Assembly: GCF_003095395.1 (NCBI RefSeq)
Contig: NZ_QEIJ01000006.1
Location: forward strand, 1-64,000
Length of the DNA stretch: 64,000 nucleotides
Source: Microbacterium sp. Gd 4-13
Lineage (GTDB): Bacteria; Actinomycetota; Actinomycetes; Actinomycetales; Microbacteriaceae
Reading direction: 5' to 3'
Shown here one piece after another: positions 1 to 8,097 of this stretch (position 1 is the first letter of the stretch; each line of letters starts with the position of its first letter). A model generated the notes under the pieces. It made no database searches and was not told where the DNA came from. It saw nothing but the letters and a program-made list of their open reading frames with translations. A program made the position numbers and the translations under genes.

Positions 1-199
1 GCCTGGGGCGTGGGCGGGGGCGGGGGGGGGGGGGGGGGGGGGGGGGCGGCGGGGGGGGGGGGGCGGGGCCGCTGGCAGCGGGACTGGCGGGCGTCGGCCG
101 CAGGCCGACGCGGGCATGCGGTACCGCACCCCACACCGCGCAGCGTCCGGGGCACGCAGCGTCCGGGGCACGCAGCGTCCGGCGTGCCGCCGGGCCAAC
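1..199. repeat. Poly-G tracts and GC-rich intergenic repeat segment
   Basis: No gene is supported here. The segment opens with an uninterrupted run of 25 G at 22-46 and a run of 13 G at 51-63, separated by a few C. It continues with a dispersed hairpin repeat (71-146, separate entry) and about three short tandem copies of a CGCAGCGTCCGGGGCA-like unit at roughly 140-190. It lies downstream of the ABC permease, which reads leftwards and stops at 200. The G runs could be real slippage-prone DNA or a sequencing/assembly artefact; the sequence alone cannot decide. Confidence 0.6.
71..146. repeat. Dispersed intergenic hairpin repeat, copy A
   Basis: The segment has three conserved blocks around a hairpin: GCTGGCAGCGGGACTGGCGG at 71-90, a perfect 9-bp stem GCGTCGGCC/GGCCGACGC (91-99 with 103-111, loop GCA), then CGGGCATGCG at 111-120 and a CACACCGCGCAGC block at about 132-144. 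A second copy with the same order of blocks but a different stem sequence lies at 25873-25954. Both copies sit just past the 3' end of an ABC transporter operon. Confidence 0.6.
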
Positions 200-1786
200 T
201 CAGGCGTTCTTGTAGGACTTCAGCCGGCTGAGCAGCGACGGCGCCGTGCGGTCGAAGACGCGGCCGCCGACGATGATGCCGACGATGCACAGTACGGCTC
301 CGAGCACGATGCCCACGATGACGGCGAGCCATGACCACAGGGGGTCGCCGAGCGCGATGGCGAGCACGGCGAACACGATCTCGGGTGCGGCGAGGAGCCC
401 GGCCACCAGCCAGAGTCCGATGCCGACCAGGCCCATCGTGAACGTCGCTCCGGGCACGCGCTTGAACGGGCTGTCGCCGGCCGCGGCGACCGGGATCACC
501 AGCAGCGCCGAGCTGACGGCGCAGACACCGTAAGCGGTGAGCAGCACGCCGAACGAGGCTCCGAGCACCGCGGGCAGCACCTCCCAGCGGCCCGAGATCG
601 CGACGGTGACGACCGCGACCAGGAGCACGAGCGGCACCGCGACGGATGCTGCGGCGAGCGTGCGCCCGACGCGGTCGGCCCTCCCGCGGATGCCCGTCTG
701 CAGGATGCCCGCGAACGCGGTGCCGTCGTAGGAGATGATCGTGTACGGCGCGACGCCGACGAAGAACGCCGAACCGATCGCGGACCCCGCGAAGAACGGG
801 CTCGTCAGATCGCCGCCGCTGTAGAACAGCACGAAGACCGGCACCAGCGGGGCGAGGAGCAGCTGCTGCAGGTAGCGGGAGTCGCGCACCCAATAGGTGA
901 GCGAGCGGGCCCAGGTCGCGCCGACGGGTCCGGTCGGAAGCCGGCCGAACCAGCCGAGGGAGCCCGACTGCACGCGGCGAGCGGATGCCTGCGGCGGCGA
1001 TGCGAGACCGGTCGTCAGGCTGCGGTTCCACAGCAGCCAGAGCCCGGCGAGGGTGGCGGCGGCGATGAGCAGCTTGAACAGCGCGGTCACCGGCGAGCCG
1101 GCGGCGAGGTCGCCCGGCACCGCCCATGCCGCGGCGAGCGGCGTCCACGAGAGGCCGTCGAGGATCGCGAGGAACTGCACGCCCGATTCGACCCCGGTTC
1201 GCAAGAGCTGCGTTGCCCCGAGGAAGATCGGGCCGGCGAACAGGATCACCACGAAGGCGATGAGGCCGACGGTCTCCTGGGTGCGCCGGCGACCGCCCAA
1301 GCCCGACGCGAGCGAGGCGACCGTGCGCGACGCGACGACGCAGATGGCTACGCCGAGCGGCACGCACACGATCGCGGCGAGGGCGGCGACGGGCCAGCGC
1401 CACCACGCCGTGAAGGTCGCGAGGCCGCCGATCAGCGAGGCGAGGCCGGGGATGCCGGTGAGTCCCGCGATCGCGATCGCGATCATCATCCGCCCGGTGG
1501 TGAGGGGGAATGTCGCGAGCTTGGCCGGATCGAGCGTCGTGTCGATTCCGGCGACGAACACGGGGCCGATGATCCAGCCGAGCGTGAGGATGGCGCCACC
1601 GGCGACGACGGCGTACCGCGTCACATCCGCCCCCGCCGCTCCGGCGAAGAAGAGGCCGACGGCAGCCATGAACAGCACGCCGAGCGCCCAGAAGGCGGTG
1701 ATGATGAAGCCGACGAGCTGCCAGGGGCTGCGCGAGAGAGTGTTGCCGAGGATGCGGAAGCGGATCCTCAGGAGCGTCGCAACCAC
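200..1786 (-). CDS. ABC transporter permease, large polytopic membrane protein
   Basis: About 528 residues made almost entirely of hydrophobic segments (roughly 12 predicted membrane helices), ending in a short basic tail (SLLSRLKSYKNA). It follows an ABC ATPase gene with a 19-nt overlap, so the two probably form one transporter. An in-frame open reading frame extends further upstream, but that part is arginine-rich and out of frame inside the ATPase gene. I therefore chose the GTG at 1786, giving MVATLLRIRFRIL, where the hydrophobic protein begins. Actinobacterial ABC-2-like permeases have this layout; the substrate cannot be read from sequence. A central loop separates two blocks of helices, consistent with an internally duplicated or fused permease. 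Family level is fairly sure, substrate unknown. Confidence 0.8.
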   Translation of the reverse strand: MVATLLRIRFRILGNTLSRSPWQLVGFIITAFWALGVLFMAAVGLFFAGAAGADVTRYAVVAGGAILTLGWIIGPVFVAGIDTTLDPAKLATFPLTTGRMMIAIAIAGLTGIPGLASLIGGLATFTAWWRWPVAALAAIVCVPLGVAICVVASRTVASLASGLGGRRRTQETVGLIAFVVILFAGPIFLGATQLLRTGVESGVQFLAILDGLSWTPLAAAWAVPGDLAAGSPVTALFKLLIAAATLAGLWLLWNRSLTTGLASPPQASARRVQSGSLGWFGRLPTGPVGATWARSLTYWVRDSRYLQQLLLAPLVPVFVLFYSGGDLTSPFFAGSAIGSAFFVGVAPYTIISYDGTAFAGILQTGIRGRADRVGRTLAAASVAVPLVLLVAVVTVAISGRWEVLPAVLGASFGVLLTAYGVCAVSSALLVIPVAAAGDSPFKRVPGATFTMGLVGIGLWLVAGLLAAPEIVFAVLAIALGDPLWSWLAVIVGIVLGAVLCIVGIIVGGRVFDRTAPSLLSRLKSYKNA

Positions 1787-2580
1787 TCGGGGCCCTCCGT
1801 GTGGTGACGGCCGCCGACGAGCTCGACGAAGCGGTCTTGCAGGCTCTCGCCGCCCCGCACCTCGTCGACGGTGCCCGCGGCGAGCAGGCGCCCGGCGCCG
1901 ATGACGGCGACGTGGTCGCACATGCGCTGCACGAGGTCCATGGAGTGGCTCGAGACGATGACCGTGCCACCGCCCTGCGTGTACCCGCGCAGGATGTCTT
2001 CGATGTTCGCGGCCGAGACCGGGTCGACCGACTCGAACGGTTCGTCGAGCACGAGCAGGCGCGGGGCGTGCACCAGCGCGCACGCCAGGGCGATCTTCTT
2101 CGTCATTCCGGCCGAGTAGTCGACGACGGGCGTTCCGGCGGCCTCGCCGAGGTCCATGATGCGCAGGAGGTCGGCGGTGCGCTGGCCGATCTCGTCGCGC
2201 GAGAGGCCGAACATCATGCCCGTGTAGGTGACCAGCTGCTCACCGGTGAGCCGGTCGAAGAGCTTCACGCCGTCGGCGAGGTTGCCGATCATCGCCTTCG
2301 CCTCGACGGGGTGGGCCCAGACGTCCACGCCGTGGATCGTGGCGGTGCCGGCATCGGGGCGCAGCAGTCCGGTCGCCATCGAGAGCGTCGTCGTCTTACC
2401 GGCTCCGTTGGGTCCGACGAGCCCGTAGAACGAGCCCGTCGGAACGACGAGGTCGAGCCGGTCGACGGCGACCTTCTCTCCGAAGCGTTTGACGAGTCCG
2501 GAGAGCGCCATCGCCGGCACCCCCGGTTCGGCTGGCGGGGGAGCGGTCACGGGGATCGGAAGATCACGAGGGTCGGCCAC
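1768..2580 (-). CDS. ABC transporter ATP-binding protein
   Basis: 270-residue ATPase with Walker A GPNGAGKTTT near residue 55, a signature variant YSAGMTKKIALA, Walker B LLVLDEPFES and a switch histidine in VSSHSMD. The domain runs from about residue 25 to 235; the first 25 residues are a proline/alanine-rich extension. It hydrolyses ATP at the inner face of the membrane to drive the overlapping permease downstream. The signature YSAGMTKK replaces the usual LSGGQ with a form seen in ABC-2 type drug, bacteriocin or Na+ exporter ATPases. It lies 9 nt after the DUF1992 gene on the same strand, so all three may be one transcript. Import or export direction is inferred as export from the ABC-2-like partner. 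Confidence 0.9.
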   Translation of the reverse strand: MADPRDLPIPVTAPPPAEPGVPAMALSGLVKRFGEKVAVDRLDLVVPTGSFYGLVGPNGAGKTTTLSMATGLLRPDAGTATIHGVDVWAHPVEAKAMIGNLADGVKLFDRLTGEQLVTYTGMMFGLSRDEIGQRTADLLRIMDLGEAAGTPVVDYSAGMTKKIALACALVHAPRLLVLDEPFESVDPVSAANIEDILRGYTQGGGTVIVSSHSMDLVQRMCDHVAVIGAGRLLAAGTVDEVRGGESLQDRFVELVGGRHHTEGPEWLRRS

Positions 2581-2589
2581 CCTTCGAAC

Positions 2590-3168
2590 CTAGCGGGGCC
2601 GTACGCGCCGCCACCAGCGTTGCGGCCGCGGGTCGTCGTTCGCGGGGAGGACGGATGCGGCGCTCTCCCGTGCTGTGCGACGGTCCTGCCACGCGGTCAC
2701 CTCCGCGTCGACGTCGTGCGTGGGGGTGACGACGGGCGGTCCGCCGAGCAGCTGCCGCCGCGCCTCGATGACGCGGCGGTTGAAGTCCTCGACGGCATCG
2801 CGAACCTCGTCTTCGCGGTGGAGGAGGTCGAGGCGCTCGGCCATCTCGGCGTGCTCGACCCGCAGCGTCAGCGCGGGTGGGCCGAGCCCGGTGATCTGCT
2901 CGGACGCGATCTTCCGGCGGATCCACCAATCGGGATCGTGGGTGTCCCCGAGCCCCACCAGCGGTTTGCCCGCGCCGGGGAGCCCGTCGAAGTCGCCGCG
3001 ACGGATCGCCTGCTGGATCGCCGTCTCGACGTAGGCGGCGCGTTCGGCCGCGGTCGATCCCCGGGCGACATCGGCGTCGGGCTCCGCAGCATCCGGTGTC
3101 TCTCCGGCCGCGGCGGCGTCGCGCGCCTGTCGATACTCCTGCGCGGCCTGCCGTGGATCGTCTCGCAT
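2590..3168 (-). CDS. DUF1992 domain protein (DnaJ-homologue subfamily C28-like)
   Basis: 192 residues. The conserved core at about residues 45-110 contains ETAIQQAIRRGDFDGLPGAGKPL followed by DPDWWIRRKIASEQ, the hallmark of DUF1992. In bacteria the domain stands alone, in eukaryotes it is fused to a J-domain; its biochemical role is not established. I chose the ATG at 3168 because GGAGAG lies just upstream at a normal distance; the longer reading frame from 3234 adds a glycine-rich stretch without similarity to the family. A charged tail (WWRRVRPR) follows the domain. It is the first gene of a probable operon with the ABC transporter, but no functional link is obvious. Confidence 0.85.
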   Translation of the reverse strand: MRDDPRQAAQEYRQARDAAAAGETPDAAEPDADVARGSTAAERAAYVETAIQQAIRRGDFDGLPGAGKPLVGLGDTHDPDWWIRRKIASEQITGLGPPALTLRVEHAEMAERLDLLHREDEVRDAVEDFNRRVIEARRQLLGGPPVVTPTHDVDAEVTAWQDRRTARESAASVLPANDDPRPQRWWRRVRPR

Positions 3169-3352
3169 GTGCTCTCCGGCTCCTCCCCGGGCTCCATCGA
3201 ACAGAAGGTGTCGCCCTCCTGCAAGTGACCCCACCGAATGCTGGGGGCGGATGCTGAGAAGTGTCGCCGTCGTGGCGGATCGCCCCTCGCGGCGTTCGAA
3301 CGGATGGCGGTGCTCGGGATTCGGCGTCGCCCCTCGCGGCGCCGTCGACGGG

Positions 3353-4273
3353 TCAGGCGTCGCGGCGCTCGTGCTCCAGGCGGCGCAACCGTCGTCGCGC
3401 GAAGTCCTGCGCGCGAGGGCCCGAGCCCAGGGTTCGCGCCGAGATCGCCAGAACGATGCGCGTCAGCGTCACCACCGGCAGCGGCGAGCGTCGCACGCCC
3501 AGCATCCTGCGCCACTCGCGCGGCAGCGAGGCCACGGCCGCCTCGAAGAGCACGCGATACGCCAGCCCCATCGCCCCTGTGAAAGGCGGCTTGCGCAAGA
3601 AGCGCACGACCTCGTCGACCCGCTCGTCGCGGCGCAGCTCGCCGCGGGAGCGGAAGCCCTCGAGCGCGGCTCGCAGCTGCGCCTCGCTGGTCGGAGGGTG
3701 TGGCACCCGCATGAGTCTTCCGGCGGCCGCCCATTCGGCGACGTAGGCGTCGGCGCCCCCGGGTATCGGGACCCCCCACATCTCGTGGCTGCGCAGGAAG
3801 GCGTCGGCGAATGCGAGGTGCACCCAGGTCACGAGGTCGGAGGCGTCGGCGGTGTAGCCGCGGACCGCGCCGTCGCCGGCCGTGTAGTCGCCCTTCACAC
3901 GGGTGTGCAGGCGAGCGACCCGCGCGGTCTCGGCCTCCGCCTGCGTGCGTGAGCCGTAGGTGACGCAGATGACCCAGCGCACGGTGCCGCTCAGCCGACC
4001 GATGGGGTCTTCCCGGTACCGCGACCAGTCGTGGACGCCCGCGAGTGCCCCCGGGTGGAGCGCCTGCACGAGCAGCGCGCGGATGCCCGCGACGAGCGTT
4101 CCCATACCGCCGTGCACGACCCACGTCGCGCCGTCCTCGGGAAAGTACCCCGGGTCGTCGCCGTCTTCGATCGCGAGCACCCACGGCGGGGTGCCGTTCG
4201 GGTCGCCGGCGAGGGCCGTCAGCATCCGCGAGCGCAGACGTGTCGTGCGCGCGGACGGGCCGGATGCGGTCAT
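3353..4273 (-). CDS. DUF2236 / MpaB-like oxygenase family protein
   Basis: 306 residues with the family pattern: an N-terminal helix region, then ALHPGALAGVHDWSRYREDPIGRL (about residues 70-95), a long helical core with LVTWVHLAFADAFLRSHE, and an arginine-rich C-terminus. DUF2236 includes latex-clearing protein Lcp and fungal MpaB, haem b oxygenases, in which an Arg/His-containing pocket binds haem. The HP and HLAFADAF histidines could serve as ligands, but haem binding is only inferred. The gene stands alone on the minus strand, separated by about 185 nt from DUF1992 downstream and divergent from the arabinose block, so nothing nearby suggests the substrate. Confidence 0.8.
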   Translation of the reverse strand: MTASGPSARTTRLRSRMLTALAGDPNGTPPWVLAIEDGDDPGYFPEDGATWVVHGGMGTLVAGIRALLVQALHPGALAGVHDWSRYREDPIGRLSGTVRWVICVTYGSRTQAEAETARVARLHTRVKGDYTAGDGAVRGYTADASDLVTWVHLAFADAFLRSHEMWGVPIPGGADAYVAEWAAAGRLMRVPHPPTSEAQLRAALEGFRSRGELRRDERVDEVVRFLRKPPFTGAMGLAYRVLFEAAVASLPREWRRMLGVRRSPLPVVTLTRIVLAISARTLGSGPRAQDFARRRLRRLEHERRDA

Positions 4274-4369
4274 CCCCCCAGCGTGCCATCGCCGCGCCCC
4301 GAGGGGGCCGGGTTCTCACGCCGTCGAACGACCTGCGAGCCGCGACGCAGCATCCGCCCTTCCCTTCGC

Positions 4370-4447
4370 CGAGCCCGCACGGTCTCGCCGAACACGCACG
4401 CTCTGCGCGCGGGGGGCGTGCGCGTTCGGTGATCGTGTGCGGGCTCG
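4370..4447. repeat. Two-tier palindrome between oxygenase gene and araD
   Basis: Outer arms CGAGCCCGCAC (4370-4380) and GTGCGGGCTCG (4437-4447) are perfectly complementary over 11 bp. Inner arms CCGAACACGCACGC (4388-4401) and GCGTGCGCGTTCGG (4416-4429) match 13 of 14, the exception being a possible G-U. The region lies in the divergent spacer upstream of araD, about 40 nt before its operator-like site. No T-run follows, so a simple intrinsic terminator is not supported. Confidence 0.7.
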
Positions 4448-4486
4448 ACGGGGGACGGGGAGGGGGTGAGGCTGGCGAGGTGGGGG

Positions 4487-4500
4487 TGGTAGCGGTAACA
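4487..4500 (+). promoter_or_regulatory. Operator-like palindrome upstream of araD
   Basis: TGGTAGCGGTAACA matches 12 of 14 positions of the palindrome TGTTAGCGCTAACA, a typical LacI-family operator shape. A related site precedes araA (9206-9219). It lies 47 nt upstream of the araD GTG. The natural candidate to bind both is the LacI-family protein encoded at 8094-9113; this assignment is inference from position and symmetry. Confidence 0.45.
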
Positions 4501-4546
4501 TCGGGGGGCGGTCGACGGGACCGCGCACGACGACGATGGAGCTTCC

Positions 4547-5260
4547 GTGAGCAGTACCGCCCTCACCCCCGAGATCCAGGACGCGGTCGAGGCGGTGCGA
4601 GCCGACGTGGCCCGGCTGCACGGCGAACTCGTCCGCTACGGCCTGGTCGTCTGGACCGGCGGCAACGTCTCCGGACGCGTGCCGGGTGCCGATCTCTTCG
4701 TCATCAAGCCCTCCGGTGTGTCGTACGACGACCTGGCCCCCGAGAACATGATCCTGTGCGACCTCGACGGCACCGTCATCCCCGGTACCCCGGGAAGCGA
4801 GCGGAGCCCGTCGAGCGACACCGCCGCCCACGCCTACGTCTACCGCAACATGCCCGACGTCGGCGGGGTCGTGCACACCCACTCGACCTACGCCGTGGCC
4901 TGGGCCGCGCGGGGCGAGGAGATCCCCTGCGTGATCACGGGCATGGCCGACGAGTTCGGCGGCCCCATCCCGATCGGCCCGTTCGCCGTCATCGGCGACG
5001 ACTCGATCGGTCGCGGCATCGTCGAGACCCTTCGCGGTCACCGCAGTCGCGCCGTGCTCATGCAGAACCACGGACCGTTCACGATCGGCGTGTCGGCCAA
5101 GGATGCGGTGAAGGCCGCCGTCATGTGCGAGGACGCGGCGCGTTCGGTGCACATCGCGCGCGAAGCGGGGCCCCTCATCCCGATCCCGCAGGACCGGATC
5201 GACGCCCTCTACAACCGCTACCAGAACGTGTACGGCCAGAACTCGGACGCCCGCCGGTGA
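4547..5260 (+). CDS. araD: L-ribulose-5-phosphate 4-epimerase (class II aldolase family)
   Basis: 237 residues, near the family's usual 230. The class II aldolase fold is seen from the phosphate-binding GGNVSGR (about residues 39-45) and KPSGVSYDD, followed by the metal-binding HTHSTYA and the C-terminal NHGPF with a catalytic/metal region. The enzyme converts L-ribulose-5-phosphate to D-xylulose-5-phosphate in the cytosol, the last dedicated step of L-arabinose use. The assignment over fuculose-aldolase-type relatives rests on the linked sugar kinase and araA. The start is GTG at 4547, with GGAG a few bases upstream. Its stop overlaps the GTG of the next gene, so translation of the two is coupled. 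An operator-like palindrome lies upstream. Confidence 0.9.
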   Translation: MSSTALTPEIQDAVEAVRADVARLHGELVRYGLVVWTGGNVSGRVPGADLFVIKPSGVSYDDLAPENMILCDLDGTVIPGTPGSERSPSSDTAAHAYVYRNMPDVGGVVHTHSTYAVAWAARGEEIPCVITGMADEFGGPIPIGPFAVIGDDSIGRGIVETLRGHRSRAVLMQNHGPFTIGVSAKDAVKAAVMCEDAARSVHIAREAGPLIPIPQDRIDALYNRYQNVYGQNSDARR

Positions 5261-6834
5261 CCGCCGCGATCGCCGACGGCCGCGCCGTCCTCGGGATCGA
5301 GCTCGGCTCGACCCGCATCAAGGCATGCCTGATCGACCCCGACGACCCGACCGCCGTGCTCGCGGTCGGCAGCTCGGACTGGGAGAACCGCTTCGAGAAC
5401 CGCACGTGGACCTATTCGCTCGACGACGTCTGGTCGGGCCTGCAGGCGGCCTACGTCGACCTCGTCGCCGACGTCCAGCGCCGCTACGGTCTCGCTCTCG
5501 GCGCGGTCGGGGCGATCGGCGTCTCGGCGATGATGCACGGCTACCTCGCCTTCGACGGCGAGGGCGAGCTGCTCGTGCCGTTCCGCACGTGGCGCAACAC
5601 GTCGACCGGCCCTGCCGCGGCCGAGCTGACCGACCTGTTCGGCACGAACATCCCGCTGCGGTGGTCGATCGCGCACCTCTACCAGGCGGTGCTCGACGAC
5701 GAGCCCCATGTCGCCGACGTGCGGTTCGTCACGACCCTCGCCGGCTACGTGCACTGGCGCCTCACCGGTCGCCGCGTACTGGGTGTCGGCGACGCCTCGG
5801 GCATGTTCCCGATCGACGCCACGACGAAGACCTACGACGAGCGGATGCTGCGCCAGTTCGGCGATCTGGTGGGCGAGCGAGGAATCGACCTCGCAGCGCT
5901 CCTCCCCGAGGTGCTCCCCGCGGGGGTGCCGGCCGGTGATCTCACCACCGAGGGTGCCGCCCTGCTCGACCCGACCGGAGCGCTCCGCCCGGGCGTCATC
6001 CTCTGCCCGCCCGAGGGCGACGCGGGTACGGGCATGGTCGCGACCAACTCGGTCGCGCCGCGCACCGGAAACGTGAGCGCCGGCACGAGCATCTTCGCGA
6101 TGGTCGTGCTCGAACGACCGCTCGAGAGTCTGCACCACGAGATCGACCTCGTCACCACCCCCGCGGGTGACCCGGTCGCGATGGTGCACTGCAACAACGG
6201 CGCGAGCGAGCTCGCCGCGTGGGTCGGGCTGTTCACGCGCTTCTCGGAGGCCGCGGGTACGCCCGTCGGGGCCGATGCGGCTTTCGACGCTCTCTTCCGT
6301 GAGGCCCTCGTCGGAGCGGCGGATGCGGGCGGGCTCCTCGCCTACAACCACCTCGCCGGTGAGCCGATCGCGGGTCTCGACGAAGGTCGGCCGCTGTTCG
6401 TCCGCACCCCCGACAGCGCGCTGAACCTCGCGAACTTCATGCGGGCGCAGCTCTACGGGGTGTTCGGCACCCTCGCCCTCGGCATGCGCGTGCTCGACGG
6501 GGAGGGCGTGGCGCTCGACCGCATGTTCGCCCACGGGGGGATGTTCCGCACGGCCGGGGTCGCCCAGCGGTTCCTCGCCGGTGCGCTCGCCGCCCCGGTC
6601 TCGGTCGCTGAGACGGCCTCCGAAGGAGGGGCGTGGGGCATCGCCGTGCTCGCGGCCTACGCCGCCACAGCGCCCAACATCGCGCTCGATGACTATCTCA
6701 CCGACCGCGTCTTCGCGACGTCCGCGTTCGAGACCGCCGACCCCGACCCCGCCGACGTCGCGGGTTTCGCCGTCTATCTCGACCGTTACGCCGCCGGACT
6801 CGCCGTCGAGCGAGCCGCCGTCGCCTCCCTCTGA
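5257..6834 (+). CDS. araB: FGGY-family carbohydrate kinase, probable L-ribulokinase
   Basis: 525 residues. The N-terminal actin-like ATPase domain starts with GIELGSTRIKACLID (phosphate-1 loop), followed by YTGD-type substrate-region sequence VGDASGMFPID; the C-terminal FGGY domain carries the glycine-rich NVSAGTSIFAMV adenosine-binding segment. These enzymes phosphorylate sugars with ATP. L-ribulose is inferred as substrate from the overlapping araD and nearby araA; sequence alone would also allow a xylulokinase-type label, and the length falls between xylulokinase (about 480) and classical AraB (about 560). The GTG at 5257 overlaps the araD stop; longer in-frame extensions upstream are shadows. 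A small inverted repeat CTCCTC/GAGGAG (6896-6911) follows the gene without a T-run. Confidence 0.8.
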   Translation: MTAAIADGRAVLGIELGSTRIKACLIDPDDPTAVLAVGSSDWENRFENRTWTYSLDDVWSGLQAAYVDLVADVQRRYGLALGAVGAIGVSAMMHGYLAFDGEGELLVPFRTWRNTSTGPAAAELTDLFGTNIPLRWSIAHLYQAVLDDEPHVADVRFVTTLAGYVHWRLTGRRVLGVGDASGMFPIDATTKTYDERMLRQFGDLVGERGIDLAALLPEVLPAGVPAGDLTTEGAALLDPTGALRPGVILCPPEGDAGTGMVATNSVAPRTGNVSAGTSIFAMVVLERPLESLHHEIDLVTTPAGDPVAMVHCNNGASELAAWVGLFTRFSEAAGTPVGADAAFDALFREALVGAADAGGLLAYNHLAGEPIAGLDEGRPLFVRTPDSALNLANFMRAQLYGVFGTLALGMRVLDGEGVALDRMFAHGGMFRTAGVAQRFLAGALAAPVSVAETASEGGAWGIAVLAAYAATAPNIALDDYLTDRVFATSAFETADPDPADVAGFAVYLDRYAAGLAVERAAVASL

Positions 6835-6984
6835 TCTCGCGGGAGGGGTCGTCCGTCCCTCCTCCGTGCCAGATCGGCGCCGACCGGTAAAGTTGCTCCT
6901 CGCACGAGGAGTCTCCGAAGACAACGTCGAACACGCTCCGTTCCGCGGCTACGCGGCGTGGATCCGAGGCAGGGTGGTAGGGGC

Positions 6985-8097
6985 ATGCGAAGGCGCATCT
7001 TCGGGTGGGGACGGGTCGTGTCGGTGGCGAGCGCGGCACTGGTGGCGGCCCTGGCGGCAGCGCCCGCCGTCGCCGCGGCGGACGCGGCGGGCGATGTCAC
7101 GTGGTCGGTGACGCCGGCGGCCGCGAGCGGCCCCGACGGTCGCAGCGTCGTCGAGCAGGAACTCGACGCCGGATCTTCGAAAGAGGACTACTTCGCCGTC
7201 CGCAATCTGAGTCCGTCGGAAGTCACCTTCCGGCTGACCGCAGCGGACGGCTACTACACGGATGCCGGGCGGTTCAACATGCTGCCGGCCGGCGAAGAGT
7301 CCATCGACGCCGGCACGTGGATCGACATGCCGGAGACGGTCACGGTCGGAGCCGACGCCACCGCTGTCGTGCCGTTCACGACGACCGTGCCTGACGATGC
7401 GACCCCCGGTGACCACGCGGCCGGGATCGCCGCATCCGTTCTCTCGTCTTCCACGGACGACAGCGGAGCACAGGTCGGTGTCGAGAGCCGGGTCGGATTC
7501 CGCGTGCTCACCCGGGTCACCGGTGAGATCACGCCGTCGATCGAGGTCGCGGCGGTGACGACCGCGTACGACATGTCGTGGAACCCCTTCCGACCCGGCG
7601 TCGCGACGGTGTCGTTCGACGTCCGCAACACGGGGAACGCCAGCGTCTCCGTCGTCGGCCGCGTGGGAGCCGGCGCGGGATCGGTGTCTTTCCCCGCATC
7701 CGACGAACCGCAACAGCTGCTCCTTCCCGGGGACAGTCGCAGCTTCACCGTCGCGGTGGGCGACGTCTGGCCGACGCTGTTCGTGCCCGCATCGATCTCA
7801 TTGACTCCCTCGGCGACGGACTTCGGGGGTGCACGCATCGACATGGCGCCCCTCACGGCCGACGTGACGATCTGGGCCGTCCCGATCCCGCAGCTGCTGC
7901 TGCTGCTCGGTGTCACGCTCGTTCTGGTCGCTCTTCTCTGGGGGCGCCGGCGTTCCCGACGCCGGTTCGTGGCGGCGATCGCGGCGGCGCGCGAGGAGGG
8001 GATGGCCTCGGCCGGTGCGCGTGCGAACGCCGGCGAATCCGTGCCGTTGACGAGGTCTGCGCTGCGGAGCGCCGAACGCCGAGACCGCGACGGATGA
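6985..8097 (+). CDS. DUF916-like (WxL-interacting type) cell-surface protein
   Basis: 370 residues: Sec signal peptide at 1-35 (RRRIFGWGR, then a hydrophobic stretch ending AVAAADA), an extracellular beta-rich region of about 260 residues, one membrane helix (about 290-320, VPIPQLLLLLGVTLVLVALLW) and a basic cytosolic tail. The extracellular half resembles DUF916/WxLIP, including DYFAVRNLSPSEVTFRLTAADGYYT. In Firmicutes such proteins hold WxL-domain proteins at peptidoglycan. No WxL partner is next to it here. I start at ATG 6985 because GTAGGGGC precedes it; the frame continues nine codons upstream. The stop overlaps the LacI gene by 4 nt. Its location between araB and the regulator is unusual. 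Confidence 0.75.
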   Translation: MRRRIFGWGRVVSVASAALVAALAAAPAVAAADAAGDVTWSVTPAAASGPDGRSVVEQELDAGSSKEDYFAVRNLSPSEVTFRLTAADGYYTDAGRFNMLPAGEESIDAGTWIDMPETVTVGADATAVVPFTTTVPDDATPGDHAAGIAASVLSSSTDDSGAQVGVESRVGFRVLTRVTGEITPSIEVAAVTTAYDMSWNPFRPGVATVSFDVRNTGNASVSVVGRVGAGAGSVSFPASDEPQQLLLPGDSRSFTVAVGDVWPTLFVPASISLTPSATDFGGARIDMAPLTADVTIWAVPIPQLLLLLGVTLVLVALLWGRRRSRRRFVAAIAAAREEGMASAGARANAGESVPLTRSALRSAERRDRDG

